DNA of 64,000 bases from assembly GCA_036346205.1 (NCBI GenBank), contig JARFJB010000821.1, positions 4,985,222 through 5,049,221 on the forward strand, given 5' to 3'. Below are positions 1 to 12,600 of this stretch, in pieces. Position 1 is the first letter of the stretch; every line of letters begins with the position of its first letter. Under the pieces are notes generated by a model. The model had not been told where the DNA came from. It worked only from the letters and a program-made list of their open reading frames with translations, and ran no database searches. A program made the translations under genes and the position numbers. The stretch is from Vesta saturnalis. Its lineage: Eukaryota; Arthropoda; Insecta; Coleoptera; Lampyridae.

Positions 1-2384
1 CAATATTATATTTGAACTCAGCGTCATCCAAAACCTACAGCTTCGTAATTTCAGATTTTTAACATAACTGTATCCACCATTACTTTTAATCAAAACCCTT
101 CGCGCCACACCCTGTATTTATTTATGAATGTCTGTATATAATTGATTCCCTTTAGGGCTATAGCAGTGGCTTATCTATGCACTACTGAACTACAATTTCA
201 TAAACAAAATCCACCGCGCGCGCGATCTTTACTTCAGCTCTGACCAAACTATCTGAACTCTCCATCCCTTCAATTGGTGTATTTAGAGCGTTTCTTTGCC
301 GAGTGGAAGTCCGGATGGACCCAACACAAATGAAGCTAAGAACAACGTAGCCATCTTGAATTTACTTTGTGCGAACTCCCTCACATTCTAACAACTTCAT
401 TCTTGAACATTGCATTAAATTTTTTATTGCACAATATTACAAAATTTCTACAAACAAAAATATGCATACATGTTCCATACTGCACATTAATACAATATCA
501 ATATTTCATACTCTCACTCATTCATACGTCGACAACCATTGTTTTGTACACAGTAGCAAAAGACCAGTGGCCAAACTAGTAGTCTTACCAGTTCCGTCTT
601 AGTAACAATTTTCTCAAACCATTATTTTTCAACCAAATTTAACATGAAAATATTTCTACAGCATTCAAATATTCTTTCCTATGACAATTAATGTTCCATT
701 AAAAATCCAGTGGCACATCATTTTTACAGACATATTCTACATACACAAAAAAAATTTTTTTTTCGTGCAAACTCACTTCATTTTCATTCCAAATACATTC
801 CATACGTTATCAAAATACTGCATATACACGATGCGTCAAAATAACCTTACAAACCTCTATTTTCTGTCATCTTTATGGACCATTTTTCTGTCCCTCAAAG
901 AGGGGTACAGCATCTTGTAACAGGCTCAGCCTATATCGTAGTTAAGAATCCTGGTTCAGCGTCTACCGTGTGGCTGCTTGAATTTCTTCATCTTGTTTCC
1001 GTGTTACACGATCTTGGTGCCGTGTTTCATTTTTACTTAGGCGCCCTTTTGGTCGATTCAAAATATATATCTTGGTCCAGTATCAGTATTATGAATCTTG
1101 TTATTGAATCTAAAGTCCTTTTGCAGTGATCTAGCTGGTTTTAACATCTTGAAATAGGGCTGTTTTTCCTCACTCTTAAGCAATCAATTCGCTACCTCAC
1201 TCTTTTGGGTCAGAAGTAAATATTGCGTCATCTTGCGGTATAATTAGATTTTAACACTCAGTTTTGACAACGAAATCTTGTTTAATTGACAATCCACCTA
1301 CAAACTCCCAAAACACCCTAAAATTTCACAACATTTCAAAAAATATACCAAAACACAAATCTAATATTAAACAAGCATATTAAAAGGCACTATCAAAATA
1401 AGGCAACACTGCAGTCATACAAACAAAAAATAGCAATCAAGTAAATGTTAAAACATCAGTGTCAGCCTATAAACATGCAGTTACTCAACGTCCAGCCAGA
1501 CACTTTTTCGTGTTTAATGGGCCAACTCTGTTTCTTTCTTCTGGGTTAGAAATAAATGTAGTAATTTCGAAACACTCGTAGATACGAGGATCAAGAACCG
1601 AAAGAATATCGGCTTTACTGCAGTATCAAATGGTGAAGGAACGCGTTATCATATGCACGTTACACGATGGTTTAAAAAATTATTAAAATAACCGAATTAG
1701 CACTTTAGTTAATCTTCAGTTATTCTGTATAGTTTTCTTACTGATGGCACGTAAAGGAGCAGAAGTTAGATAGAAGAGATAGAAAAATCAGGGCACGTAT
1801 GTCAAGTATGAATGAAAAATATAGCCGTATAACGTATTAGTAGAAAAGTATACATTGTGGCAAAGTAAATTCCATTAATAAATCAAGCTTTGACAAATCT
1901 CACAGTGATTGATGCAGATTATAAAACTAGAAAATTTCAAGCTTTCTTCTTTCATTCAAGAGCCCTTTTAATACCAAAACGATGTATTAACAGTGCGTAA
2001 CGCGCCTGTCCAAATCCCTATCCCATTAGAGATATAACGATACCTTTTTTATAAACATTTGAAATATATAAAGTAATTTGTGATACTAAAAATTGGAAAC
2101 AATTTTAATATATGTACCATTACATTTAATAACTAAAACCGAGTGAAACAAAATCCAAGATGGCGCCGCAAGTGTTCTGGTTCGACCTTTTTGAATACAT
2201 TTGGCATTAATCTTTATCGTAAACTACGTTAATGTTTATTTATATGCATTAAGGAAAGCGCTGTGTGGCTTTCTTTCACGACGCTAGTTTTCTACGGTTT
2301 CGCTGTTCGTACTATACAAATATTTATATGAAACGGTTTATTTCTGCTTCGTTTTGCTACGGCCCGTCGACTATTAGTACTATA
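1..2384. other. AT-rich stretch without a recognisable gene
   Basis: No reading frame here looks like a protein I know; the short open frames near 367-1129 have no family signature. A short terminal-repeat-like motif (CACCCTGTAT) near 108 suggests a decayed mariner-type fragment. I searched by eye for exons 7-9 of gene 1, which should follow in this direction, and did not find them, so they are either further left, deleted, or too diverged. Confidence 0.5.
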
Positions 2385-5064
2385 GGTACCGGGTGTAAAT
2401 TAAATAGAAGCCACCCCTGTAACTTTTGAACGGTCGTTAAGATTTTGTTCAAATTTTGGTGGATTATATTAGCCAGTTTGGGATTTTTTTACATAAAAAG
2501 AATATGGCCGACTTCCTGTTTCACCGGAAATGACACAATAGCTGAAAATTTAAATGGAGCACTCTGTATATTTTTGCATATTTAGTTTCTACGGCTTCAA
2601 ATACACAGTTCATCTGTCAATTTTCAAGTTAAACGCCATTTTAATTTTTTTTTTAATATTTTTCAAATTTTAGATCGTAATGACGTCATCCAAATTCTAG
2701 ATAATTGACGTAGAATTACCCCGACAGTATTATTTTTCCGAATAATTAAAAACTCCCTTTTCCCAATGGAAACATATATGGTCCACCCTGTATATTAAAT
2801 AGCTCTTTCAAGTACTAGTAAAACGATATACATAGTAATTTCCTTAGTTCTTAAACCCGTAATTTTTAATTTTCTAATTTTTATTAACACAACATGCTCT
2901 GTCAAAGTAATGTAAAAGATTTTTGCCTAATTAAAAAAAAAATAAATACATGTCCTAATAATAATAATTTAGGTGAACAAAGTACACAGACATAGAATAT
3001 TTAATTTAATCTTGAATTAACTATGTCTTCAAAATGGCCACCACCCGCTTCCTGCAGCATTGCACTCTTCTAATAACATTTTGACGCGCATTTGGAACAT
3101 TTCTGGTGTTATACTGTTAGATGCTTCTCTACCCCATATTTTAGATTATCCAGGGTTGACAAATTTAGCTGGAAAGAGTACAAGTGTGTTATTTATCTAC
3201 CTATCATGTCTAAATCTTTCTTTTGTGATATTTAAATAAATGGCATGATGTCATTATCGTTTATGGGTGATCGTCATTTATTTGGAATAGTGGACAGCAA
3301 AACTGTCATTTTGTTAGTCTAGTTGTTGACGATATCTCTACAAGTGTTTATAATTAATAATTAGTTTTTATATTCAAAATGGCAAATTTATTTCGTTATT
3401 CTCAAAATGAGAAAGTTGACATGTTGTTGATGTATGGAAAGTGCAGAAAAAATTCCACTCAGGCGGCATTGTATGACGAAAGATTTCCCGATAGAAATCA
3501 TCCCAATCGACGTCATTTTTCATAAGTTGAAGATCAACTCACGAAAATGAATTATGAAGATAAATACGTTATTAGTGAAAATACAGAAGTGAATGTTTTG
3601 GCTTTCGTGGATTTACATCCTACGGTATCCACCAGGGAAATTGCGCATAATACAGAAATTAGTCACCAGTCCATACATAACATTTGGAAAAGTTCAAAAG
3701 TTGTAGATATGAACTACATCAACACCTATACGAAGATGATCGTCTTAGAAGATTGGAATTTTGCAACTGGGTTTTAGACAATTACCGGAATAATAGGGGT
3801 TTTCATAAACAAATTTTATTTTTGGACGAAAGCCGTTTTACTAGTAATGGAATGTTTAATAGGACTGCAGATATTGGGCCAAGGAAAATCCGGTTTTACT
3901 GCGACAAGGCAATTTCCAAGAAAGATTTGGTTTTAACGGTTGGGCTGGAATAAAAACAGTCATATTATCGGACCGATATTTTCTGACGAACCACTAAATA
4001 GTGAAAGATGTTTGTATTTTCTAATGAGTGAAATAGAAGATGAGTTGGAGGATGTACCATTAATAGAAAGAAGAGACATGTATTCTCATCAGGGCGGATG
4101 TGGGGCCCACAAGGCCAGATTAGTAACTGAGTATTTGATTGAACGGTTTGAGGATCACTAGATTGGCACAAACGGGCCTGTAAGATGGCCGACGAGATCG
4201 GAAAACATTATCTGTCTAGACTTTTGTGTGGCCTATTTTAAAAACAAAATATACGCTACGCCAGTTACAACCCTGGATAATCTAAAATATAGGGTTAGAG
4301 AACCATTTAAAAGTCTAACCCCACAAATGTTCGAAAATGTCCATGAAAATTTTATTAGAAGACTGCAATGCTGTTTAGAAGAGGGTGGTGGCCATTTTAA
4401 GCACATACTTGATTAAAGATAAAATTACATATTGTATGTCTGTGTGCTCTTTTCACCTAAATTAATTTTGTTTAATTAACAAAAATCTTTTACATTACTT
4501 TGACGGAGTCGGCTTCACGAGCATGTTGTGTTAATAAAAATTAGAAAATTAAAAACTGCTGCTTTATTTACGAACTAAGAAAATTACTATGTATATCGTT
4601 TTGAATGAGCTATTTAATATACATGTATGTCTCTATACGGAAAAATGAGTTTCAGTTAAAAAACCGTAATTTTTAAATTTAATCGTTAACAAACTTCACA
4701 AAAATTTATTATTAGCAAAAATAATATTGTGGGAGTAATTCTACGTCAATAGCTATAATTTTGATGACGTCACAACGGTCTAAAATTTAAAAGAAATAAA
4801 ATTAAAATGGCGTCTGAGTTGACAATTGACAGATGAACTGTATTTAATTGAAGCCGTAGAATCCAAATATGTAAAAATATTCACGATGTTCCATATAAAT
4901 GTTCAGCTTTTGCGTCATTTCCGGTGAAATCAGAAGTCTGCCTTTTTTTTTATTTAAAAAAAAATCCCAAACTGGGACTAATATAACACAAGATTTGAGC
5001 AAAATCTACCGACCCGTTCAAAGGTTACAGGGGTGGACCCTATTTGATTTACACTCGGTATACC
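2385..5064 (+). mobile_element. Element A: DD41D-type Tc1/mariner transposon with long TIRs
   Basis: A 2.68-kb element flanked by TA (2383-2384 and 5065-5066). The terminal inverted repeats are unusually long, about 600 bp (2385 to about 2985, and about 4440 to 5064), beginning GGTACCGGGTG on the left and GGTATACCGAGTG (reverse complement) on the right. The arms share blocks such as the CCGGAAATGAC motif and AATATACAGGG-like segments. Between them lies one broken transposase gene on the plus strand. Related non-autonomous copies occur at 27330-28100 and 62880-63527. The right end abuts exon 6 of host gene 1. Confidence 0.85.
3379..4416 (+). pseudogene. DD41D transposase relic of element A
   Basis: Broken Tc1/mariner-type transposase, about 345 codons when intact. 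The start at 3379 opens the helix-turn-helix N-terminal region typical of the family annotated as DUF4817 (VDMLLMYGKCRKN, then a DERFPDRNHPNRRHF segment). A stop follows at 3523-3525, another at 3775-3777, and the reading frame changes around 3700 and 3945. A second helix-turn-helix (STREIAHNTEISHQSIHNIW) and the first catalytic aspartate (LFLDESRFTSNG) are readable. The second catalytic position reads HQGGCGAH, so its aspartate is lost; the third is in CLDFCVAYF, 41 residues further on. The protein ends at 4416 after a normal family C-terminus. Inactive. Confidence 0.85.
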
Positions 5065-5272
5065 TATTATTTTTTATATCAGAAATTGCAGATCGCATAT
5101 TAAAGTAACGATCAGATTTTTTATCTAGTTCGTCACCACATAAACAAAAACAATTTTGGCACTCCCAAGTATACTCTTTTTCAAGAATATCTCTTTGACA
5201 GGTATATTTTTTACCATAGGTACGGCCTTTTTTAAATTCGACGTATTCGAAACGTCGGTTGCTGTCTATCTC
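5064..5272 (-). CDS. Gene 1 exon 6, ending at a transposon
   Basis: Acceptor TTGTAG, then 209 nt reading on through RRFEYVEFKKGRTYGKK, a CQNCFCLCGDE cysteine cluster and DRYFNMRSAISDIKNN, matching gene 2 (RRYEYIEYENGR, YCFCLCDE, DRYFNMRSVI). The last exon base and the GT donor (AG|GTATAC) lie in the first bases of element A, whose TA target duplication is 5065-5066. The resulting phase (2) is the one needed by exon 7 of gene 2. A second acceptor seven bases further in (first exon base 5265) aligns with the acceptor used in gene 2. Confidence 0.75.
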
Positions 5273-8200
5273 CTACAATGTATTAACTTACTATTAGTCA
5301 TACTATTTACATTCATACCGATGGACAGATCGAGAAATCTGAGGAACTGTTTCGCAGTCTACTAAACTTCCGTTACACTTATGATCACCTTTACAATAAT
5401 ATGGGGTTTTATAACATGTATGTTTATGCGTATACTTGTATATCATACAAGATCCCAAACATGCTTGGTCAGAATTTAAGTCGATCATGTTTACGATGTA
5501 ACCTTGAAGTAATCGAGTTATTTCGAGATATGTAGTATATGGTATGTGTTTTGGAGGGTCACATTTCCATAATTCTCTCGAACTTTTTCCCATGGCTTTC
5601 TTAATGGCTTCAACCGATTGTTGGGTGCGTTTCTCATAAAGGTTTCGCATCATCTGTGCTTCTCTCGTGTAATTCTCTAGAAAAATAGATTATTAAATTT
5701 TTAATGGGGCTAATTTTTTTTTCAACATTTCCCTGCCCTGATTTGCCGTTCTCTTCAGGCATTACCCTGAGAAGAGCAGTTTCCATGGTAACATCACTGT
5801 ACAGGATAGTTCATTTTCGATGTTTTCTTATGGGACGTACCTTTCTATTACAGATAGACAAAAAGTAATATGGGGTCTTTGTGCTCGATTTTGGTGTTAA
5901 TTAAGATCCAATAGCCATAATCAAGATATCTCTGACCGTTATTGCGCAATTAGCCAAAATTGAAAAAAATGGCGATTTTGAAAAACTTGAATAACTTTTT
6001 TATTTCTAAATGTATCGACAAACTGTAAAAACATTCTTAAGGCACTTTTTTAAGTAGAATCCGTTGATGCATTCGCATTTTTAATACCTCCTTAATTTAA
6101 AAGATATGACATAAAGTTGTATTTTTTATATGGAAACCATAGTTGGCTATGACAGTTTTAAATGACATTTTTTTTGTCCTTTTTATATAACACCTCTATG
6201 CTATTTTAATAATTAATTGATTTTTTAAGTTGTTCTTATTGGTATATTTATTAAGGATAACAGTTTGCTTAGAAAACCAGATATGAAATTGAATGAAGAT
6301 ATTCTATTCAAAAAAGAAATTTCACTTCCAGTAAAATATTTTAGAGACATTTTGTAATTCAAATAAGTTTAATTGTAATGTTGTTCTTGTGGAATGGTAA
6401 CAAATTATAAAATCTAAAGATTGAATATAAAATTATCAAAAAACCTCAAATGCAAATTGAAATGAAATGAAAATAAACAATATAACATCATCAGAAATTA
6501 TGAAAAGCTAACAACAAATCAATTTTTATACTTATGTAAACATCTAATTCTATAAACGAAGAAAAATATGAACACAAAATATCAATATAAAAAGCACACT
6601 AAAACTACAAACATTTTTCAAACTGTGCGCCCTCTTTTTGGATGCAGACTTCGCATCGTCTTCTAATTGAATTTATAGAGTTATATGTACATAATGGTGT
6701 TAATTGTGTAAAAGCCACACGGACACTTTCTTTTAACTCATTCACAGTATTATTAGTTCTTTTGTATATAATGTTTTTCAAAAAAAACCCATAAAAAGAA
6801 ATCTAGAGGCGAAAGATCGGGTAAACGAGCAGATCACAAAATTGGTGCTGTCGTTCCCATCCAGCTATTAGGAAAACGTAAATTTAAGTAGTCACTAACT
6901 ACACGGGAATTATGTGCGGGAGCTCCGTCTTGCTGAAATATGACATTGCAATATTGTGCTAAAGGAAGACTCTCTAGAAATCCCTCCACATGAATTCGTA
7001 GAATATCGAGATATTTCATTGAGTTTAAGGTTCCTTCATACATGTGATAATAAAAACGTTTTTAATGCAGTACCACAGATTTATTCCAAATTTCCCTTGC
7101 CTCCTGCGGACAACACTGACTTGAGCGGTAGTATCTGCCCAGTAAGGTAAATTGTGATTGTTAAAAATACCATCACTACTGATATGTGCGTCGTCTGACT
7201 ATGCAATAGAGTTTGAAAAATTAGGTATATTTTGGCACTCAGTTACAAAACTCAGTACGCCGCCTTCTGTCGTCTATAGTAAAAAAATGTCCTTTCCGAA
7301 ATCTTTTGCAGTGATATTTGTGTTTCTTTAAAATTCGAAGGGCTTTACTTCGAGACACACTTAGATTAACCATTTGTCTAGATGAACTTGTGGGCTCTGC
7401 TTTTACTTGTCGTAAGACGACCATTGAATTTTTTTCAGAATTTCGTTTAAAGTAAGTTTTTGGCCTGGGATTTTTAAAAGAGCCTAATTCAATTATATTT
7501 CTCTATAACCTACAATTAATTAAGATATTGTTTTAATTCTAAATGCAAAATTTTAATTTGTATAATTAGGCATGTTGATAACTAAATTAGATCACTTTGT
7601 TCAACTTCTAATTTAATTTATTATTTGACATGTAGGTATCATTTGTTATACTTAAATAAATCTCAGCCCCATGCCTACTGGTATTCTTAATATAAAACGT
7701 AAATAAGAAAACTTACAAAATCAATTAATTATCAAAATAGCATAGAAGGGTTATATATTTTGAAAAGCACAAAAAAATGTCATTTAAAAATGTCATAGCT
7801 AACTATGGTTTCCATATCAAAAAATACAACTTTATGTAATATCTTTTTAAATTAAATGTGAACACTAACGGATTCTACTCAAAAAAGTGCTTTAAGAATG
7901 TTTTTACAGTTTGTCGATACATTTAGAAGTAAAAAAGTTGAATCAAGTTTTTCAAAATCGGCATTTTTTTCAATGTTGGTTAATTGCGCAATAACGGTCA
8001 GAGATATCATGATTATGACTATTGGATGCTAATTAACACCAAAATCGAACACAAAGACCCCATATTACTTATTGTCTATCTGTAATAGAAAGGGCACTTC
8101 CCATAAGAAAACATCGAAAATGAACCACCCTGTACAGATTTTGGGTGATGGTGTGGTTTCGCCGGTGCTAGGCTTACGTCCAGTAGTGTTTCATTCTCTA

Positions 8201-9614
8201 TTCTGCACAGTAGTTCTTTGTGCACCTATTTGGTTTCCGCGTCGTAGAACTTCCCACTGTAATGGTAGCTGTATGAACTTATGCTCAGATAAATGCGTTC
8301 CTTTTTTTAGTTTGATTGTATGGTTTTGTACCCATACAATCAGCGATTCGCAATTTGCCTGTTTCAGCACATTTCTGTGGTCTTTTAGTCTAATCCTCTT
8401 ACTTACTTACTTTTGCAATCACACGGTAGTTTTTATACACCGTTCTTTATTCGGATTGGTCTATTTGTTCTTCGGTATAATTTTCGGTTAGTTGTAGAAT
8501 TTGAATATCCATTCAACCCAAGCATTTTGACCATTTTTTCTCTTTGTTACTTCTGTTCCTTTTCATGCGAACACTTCATTTTAGCGACTCTTTTATAAAC
8601 ATCTTGTGACGCCTGTTTACGCTTTTATTGTGGTTAGAGTTGTAGTGCAATTTTTATTTATTCACAATTGTTTTGAAGATCAGGTAATATTGCCGTAATC
8701 AACTGACGATTACGTGATAGAAGCATTGAAACGTCATATACAACAACTCTCACTAGTTTACTCCTTGTTTCGTTTCTGTAGTAGCCGCTATATTCGTCGT
8801 TCTATAGTTCGATTTTGTGTTTAATCTGCGTTTAGGGTCTTTATAGTCAGAGGGGCAAGCGACCAAAACTGCAAGCATTTTCTAGGCAGATTTTTTGATA
8901 TTACGTCACATTGGTGAAGTAGAGAAATAGCCTGCCGTCAGTCATCCGGTTTCGTTAGCGTTTGGCGCGGGGGCGGCTTTAACCCATATCCGCCCAGCGG
9001 TTCGTTTACGAACCGCACCAAGTTTTTTTTTTTAATTTGCCGTTTAAAAAATTGATTTTTGTATGTGGTGTTTTCTTTTAAACACAATAGTGATTGATAA
9101 ATAATTTTTTTTGAAAGGTATAAAGTCACATATGGGAGAAACATTGCGTTAAAGTTGCACAAAAATGAATACCTGCAAATCTCCCACTTATATAATTGAA
9201 ATCAATTATTATCATTGTCTATGAATTCTACAATATTTTGTGTTGAATACATTACAAAAAGATATAGTTTCATAATACATTATATGTAATTTTGTCAAGT
9301 GATAACAAAAACCTGTATGTCTGAATCATAACTGCATGGTGCGTTTGCGCACCGATGGGACAATGTACGAATTATCTACACAATTGAACACTATTATAAG
9401 TTCTACGTTTGAAAGAACGATTTAGTTCATTCGCAAACACCGTGTGAGTAACAAGAGTACATTAAAAATTCGGTTTGAAAAAATGTGGAGAAGATTCTTG
9501 ACACAAAGAGTTAGAAACGGCCGTAGAAGAAACAGTCAGATTAAATTCACAGTTGATAGTATGTTTTATACATTTTATAAGTTTGCCTTTTATCATTAAT
9601 CAATAGTCTACCGT

Positions 9615-9652
<38 letters not shown>

Positions 9653-12600
9653 TATATATATATATACCTGAGGTTGATGACCTTACTGACGAAGAAAATA
9701 TCGAAGTAGAAAAAAAGGACCCCGAAAATGAACTTTAGCCTACAGATATTGTAGGTACCTTTGAATTACAAGTACATGTCGACAGCGTTGACAACGATAA
9801 GGAGTTTGATTCTTCTAATGATGAAAGTTTGGCGTCAAAAAAACGAAGAATGAACAATGTAGCAGTCGTCGATTCTTTGCCACAGCCAAATTGGAAAAAA
9901 GCTACAATTGATTACACTCATTTTCCTGTATCAAATGAAATGCAAGATCAGCGCGTCATTAGAGATCAGCTTGAGGGGAAAACTCCTTTGGATATATTCT
10001 TTTTATTTTTTGATGAAAAAGTGCAAGACCTAATAGTGCAATTTTCTCTAAAATACGCTCGCGATAATAATAGACAACATTTTCAATTTACCACAACAGA
10101 TCTTTTACATTTTTTGGGTATAATGATTCTTGTTGGGTATCACAAATTACCTCAAATTCGCATGTATTGGTCAACTGATGAGGACAAAGGTGTAGATATT
10201 GTGAAAAAATGCATGTCCTGAAATAAATTCCTAAATATAAAAAGAAACCTCTATTTGTCAGATAACAGCTTATTAGATAAAAATGATAAATACAGTAAAT
10301 TGAGACAATTTGTAGACATAATAAATAAAAAAAATTTGCAGTGGGGAATATTTGCATTCAATTTGTCTATAGACGAACAAATGATTCCCTACTTTGGACG
10401 GCATTCCTGCAAAATGTATATAAAAAACAAACCAGTGCGATTTGGCTTTAAATCTTGGTGTCTCTCTTCCTCAGAAGGATATTTGTTTTATTTTATGGTT
10501 TATCAGGGAGCACAGAACAAAACCGAAAAGACAACTCTTGGTCTTGGAGCTCAAGTTGTCACAGATTTACTTTCAATTGTAACTAATCCTTTCAATCACA
10601 AAATATTTTTTGATAATTTTTTTTCCTTCTTTCAAACTTTTTGTTCACTTGGAAAACAAAGAATTTTTTACAACTGGAACAATACGGGATAATAGAATAA
10701 GTCATTGTCCTTTAGCGAAATTAATTTCTAAAAACAGTAGAGGATCGTATGAATCGGCATATGATGACGTATCAAAAGTCTCTCTCGTTCGTTGCAATGA
10801 CAACTCTATTGTCACCATTTGCAGCAACAATTTCAACGTAAATTCAATAACGGTTGCTAAGTGTTACAACAGAAAAGAAAAGAAAGATACCCAAATCCCT
10901 CAACCATGCGCCATTTCTAAATATAATAAATACATGGGAGGGGTATATTTGCACGACAACGGCGTAGCGAATTATAGATGTAGGGTGTTAGGCAAGAAGT
11001 GGTGGTGGCTAATTTTTGCAAATTGTTTAGACAGCGTTATTGTAAACTGTTGGAAAGTATATAATATCGCAAATGATAAAAAGATAAGTCAACTTGAGTT
11101 CAAATCTTTCATTGCCCTGAGACTGATCAAAACCGCTCAATGTACTACAGTCACACGACCAATGAGGTCTATAGAAGAACTTCGGTTTTATAGGAATGGT
11201 CATAATATAGTAACACACGAAAGCAAAGCTCGTCGGAGATGCAAGATTTGTCAAAATCATACCATACATATGTGTCGAAAATGCAATGCTCATCTTCACG
11301 TTGTTTGTTTCAAAAGTTATCATCAAAAATAAAACAAAAATTTGATCCCGTATTATCCCATTGGTTCGTTTACGCACCAACAAAAGAAATTGATTTTGAA
11401 AAACATTACAATTTTTTTTATGTATTTATAACTATATTTTGTAGTTTAATTGTGTTTTAAAATATTTAAAAGATGATAAAGCTACATTTATATGTAGTTT
11501 TATGATTAACTTCTGAAGTGTCAGTTCATGCATTGTACCGGCGGTTCGTTTTCGCACCATGACTTTTTTGTTACTGTTATATTTTTTTTTGTGTCTTTTT
11601 TTTAAGGAATGTTTTTTTAGAATTTTATCAAAATAAATAATAAATTCTTGTGTAATTTTCACTAAAACCTACCTTGGGCTTAAATGAGTTAATTTTGTAA
11701 AAAAAAAAATATATACCTCGCAACTACTTTCTAAAACCTGAAAATTAATTTGCGGGCACTATATGAATTAAAAATAAGTTTTACAATCGTCAGTCATGTA
11801 GATCTTGTAAGCGGGCGTGTCACTTAAAGTTGTAAAAAATAGGTACATGGTGCCTAGGATATTGCAAGTTCTGCAACCATTTTCTGCAGAAATAAACATT
11901 GAACCAAGCAATTTAAAAAATCAACAAAGAAAAAATTCATATGTGGGTGCTCTCGCACGTTCTTAAAATACGAAAAACACCTATGTGGGTAGGTTACAAC
12001 AGCAAGATTTTTCTAGATGAATCGATTAAGCAACTTATATCATATCTCACAGCAATTAACTTGTCACCAAGTAACAATGCTGTTGTGAAAGAGACCATGA
12101 TTCCAGCTTTGAAAATTGCAGCGGAATGTAATGAAAAATACATTCTCGTGAGTTACGATTTGGCGATTGCGAAAATAGCTCTCCAAATTCAATCCCAATC
12201 AAGCGATTTTAATAATATTGTCGTACACATTGGTGGGTTTCATGTGGTGATGGCATTTTTTAAAGCAATAGGAACGTTTATTAACAACTGCGGCATATCC
12301 AATATTATGATTCATACTGAATTAATGACCAGCGGTTCGATTAACGGCTTTCTCACTGACAAGCGTTTTAATAGGTGCAACCGGCTTCATCACAGTCTCA
12401 GCTTAGCGTTTTCAATTTTGCACTTTCGACAATTTTTAAAAGTCATGTTGTTATTCCTTTTGTTTTGAATTACCCCGTCCTCTATTTGTTACACCTGTTA
12501 TTACGTTACTGGAGTATAGTTTATTTGCTGATGAGTGTCCGATATGGAATTATCCCCTACAAGCCCTTGACCAATTTCTGTTTTCTTTCCGTCATAGTAA

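Larger units (their letters stand above)
8983..11679 (+). mobile_element. piggyBac-type transposon inserted in the left TIR of element C
   Basis: Flanked on both sides by TTAA (8979-8982 and 11680-11683), the piggyBac target. The left end starts CCCATATCCGCCCAGCGG; the right end is CTACCTTGGGC. Removing it rejoins the TIR of element C so that it matches the right arm, which confirms both boundaries. Subterminal GGTTCG(T)3ACG-type motifs occur at about 8996, 9340, 11361 and 11541. It carries one broken transposase gene. Confidence 0.8.

Noticed and set aside
1..2384. Missing exons 7-9 of gene 1
   Set aside because: Searched by eye for the minus-strand equivalents of VVTGLRF, LNFEIYITPF and the proline-rich tail; none found.
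8072..8491. A 139-codon open frame
   Set aside because: Its beginning is the TIR of element B and the rest has no family signature or coding-like composition.
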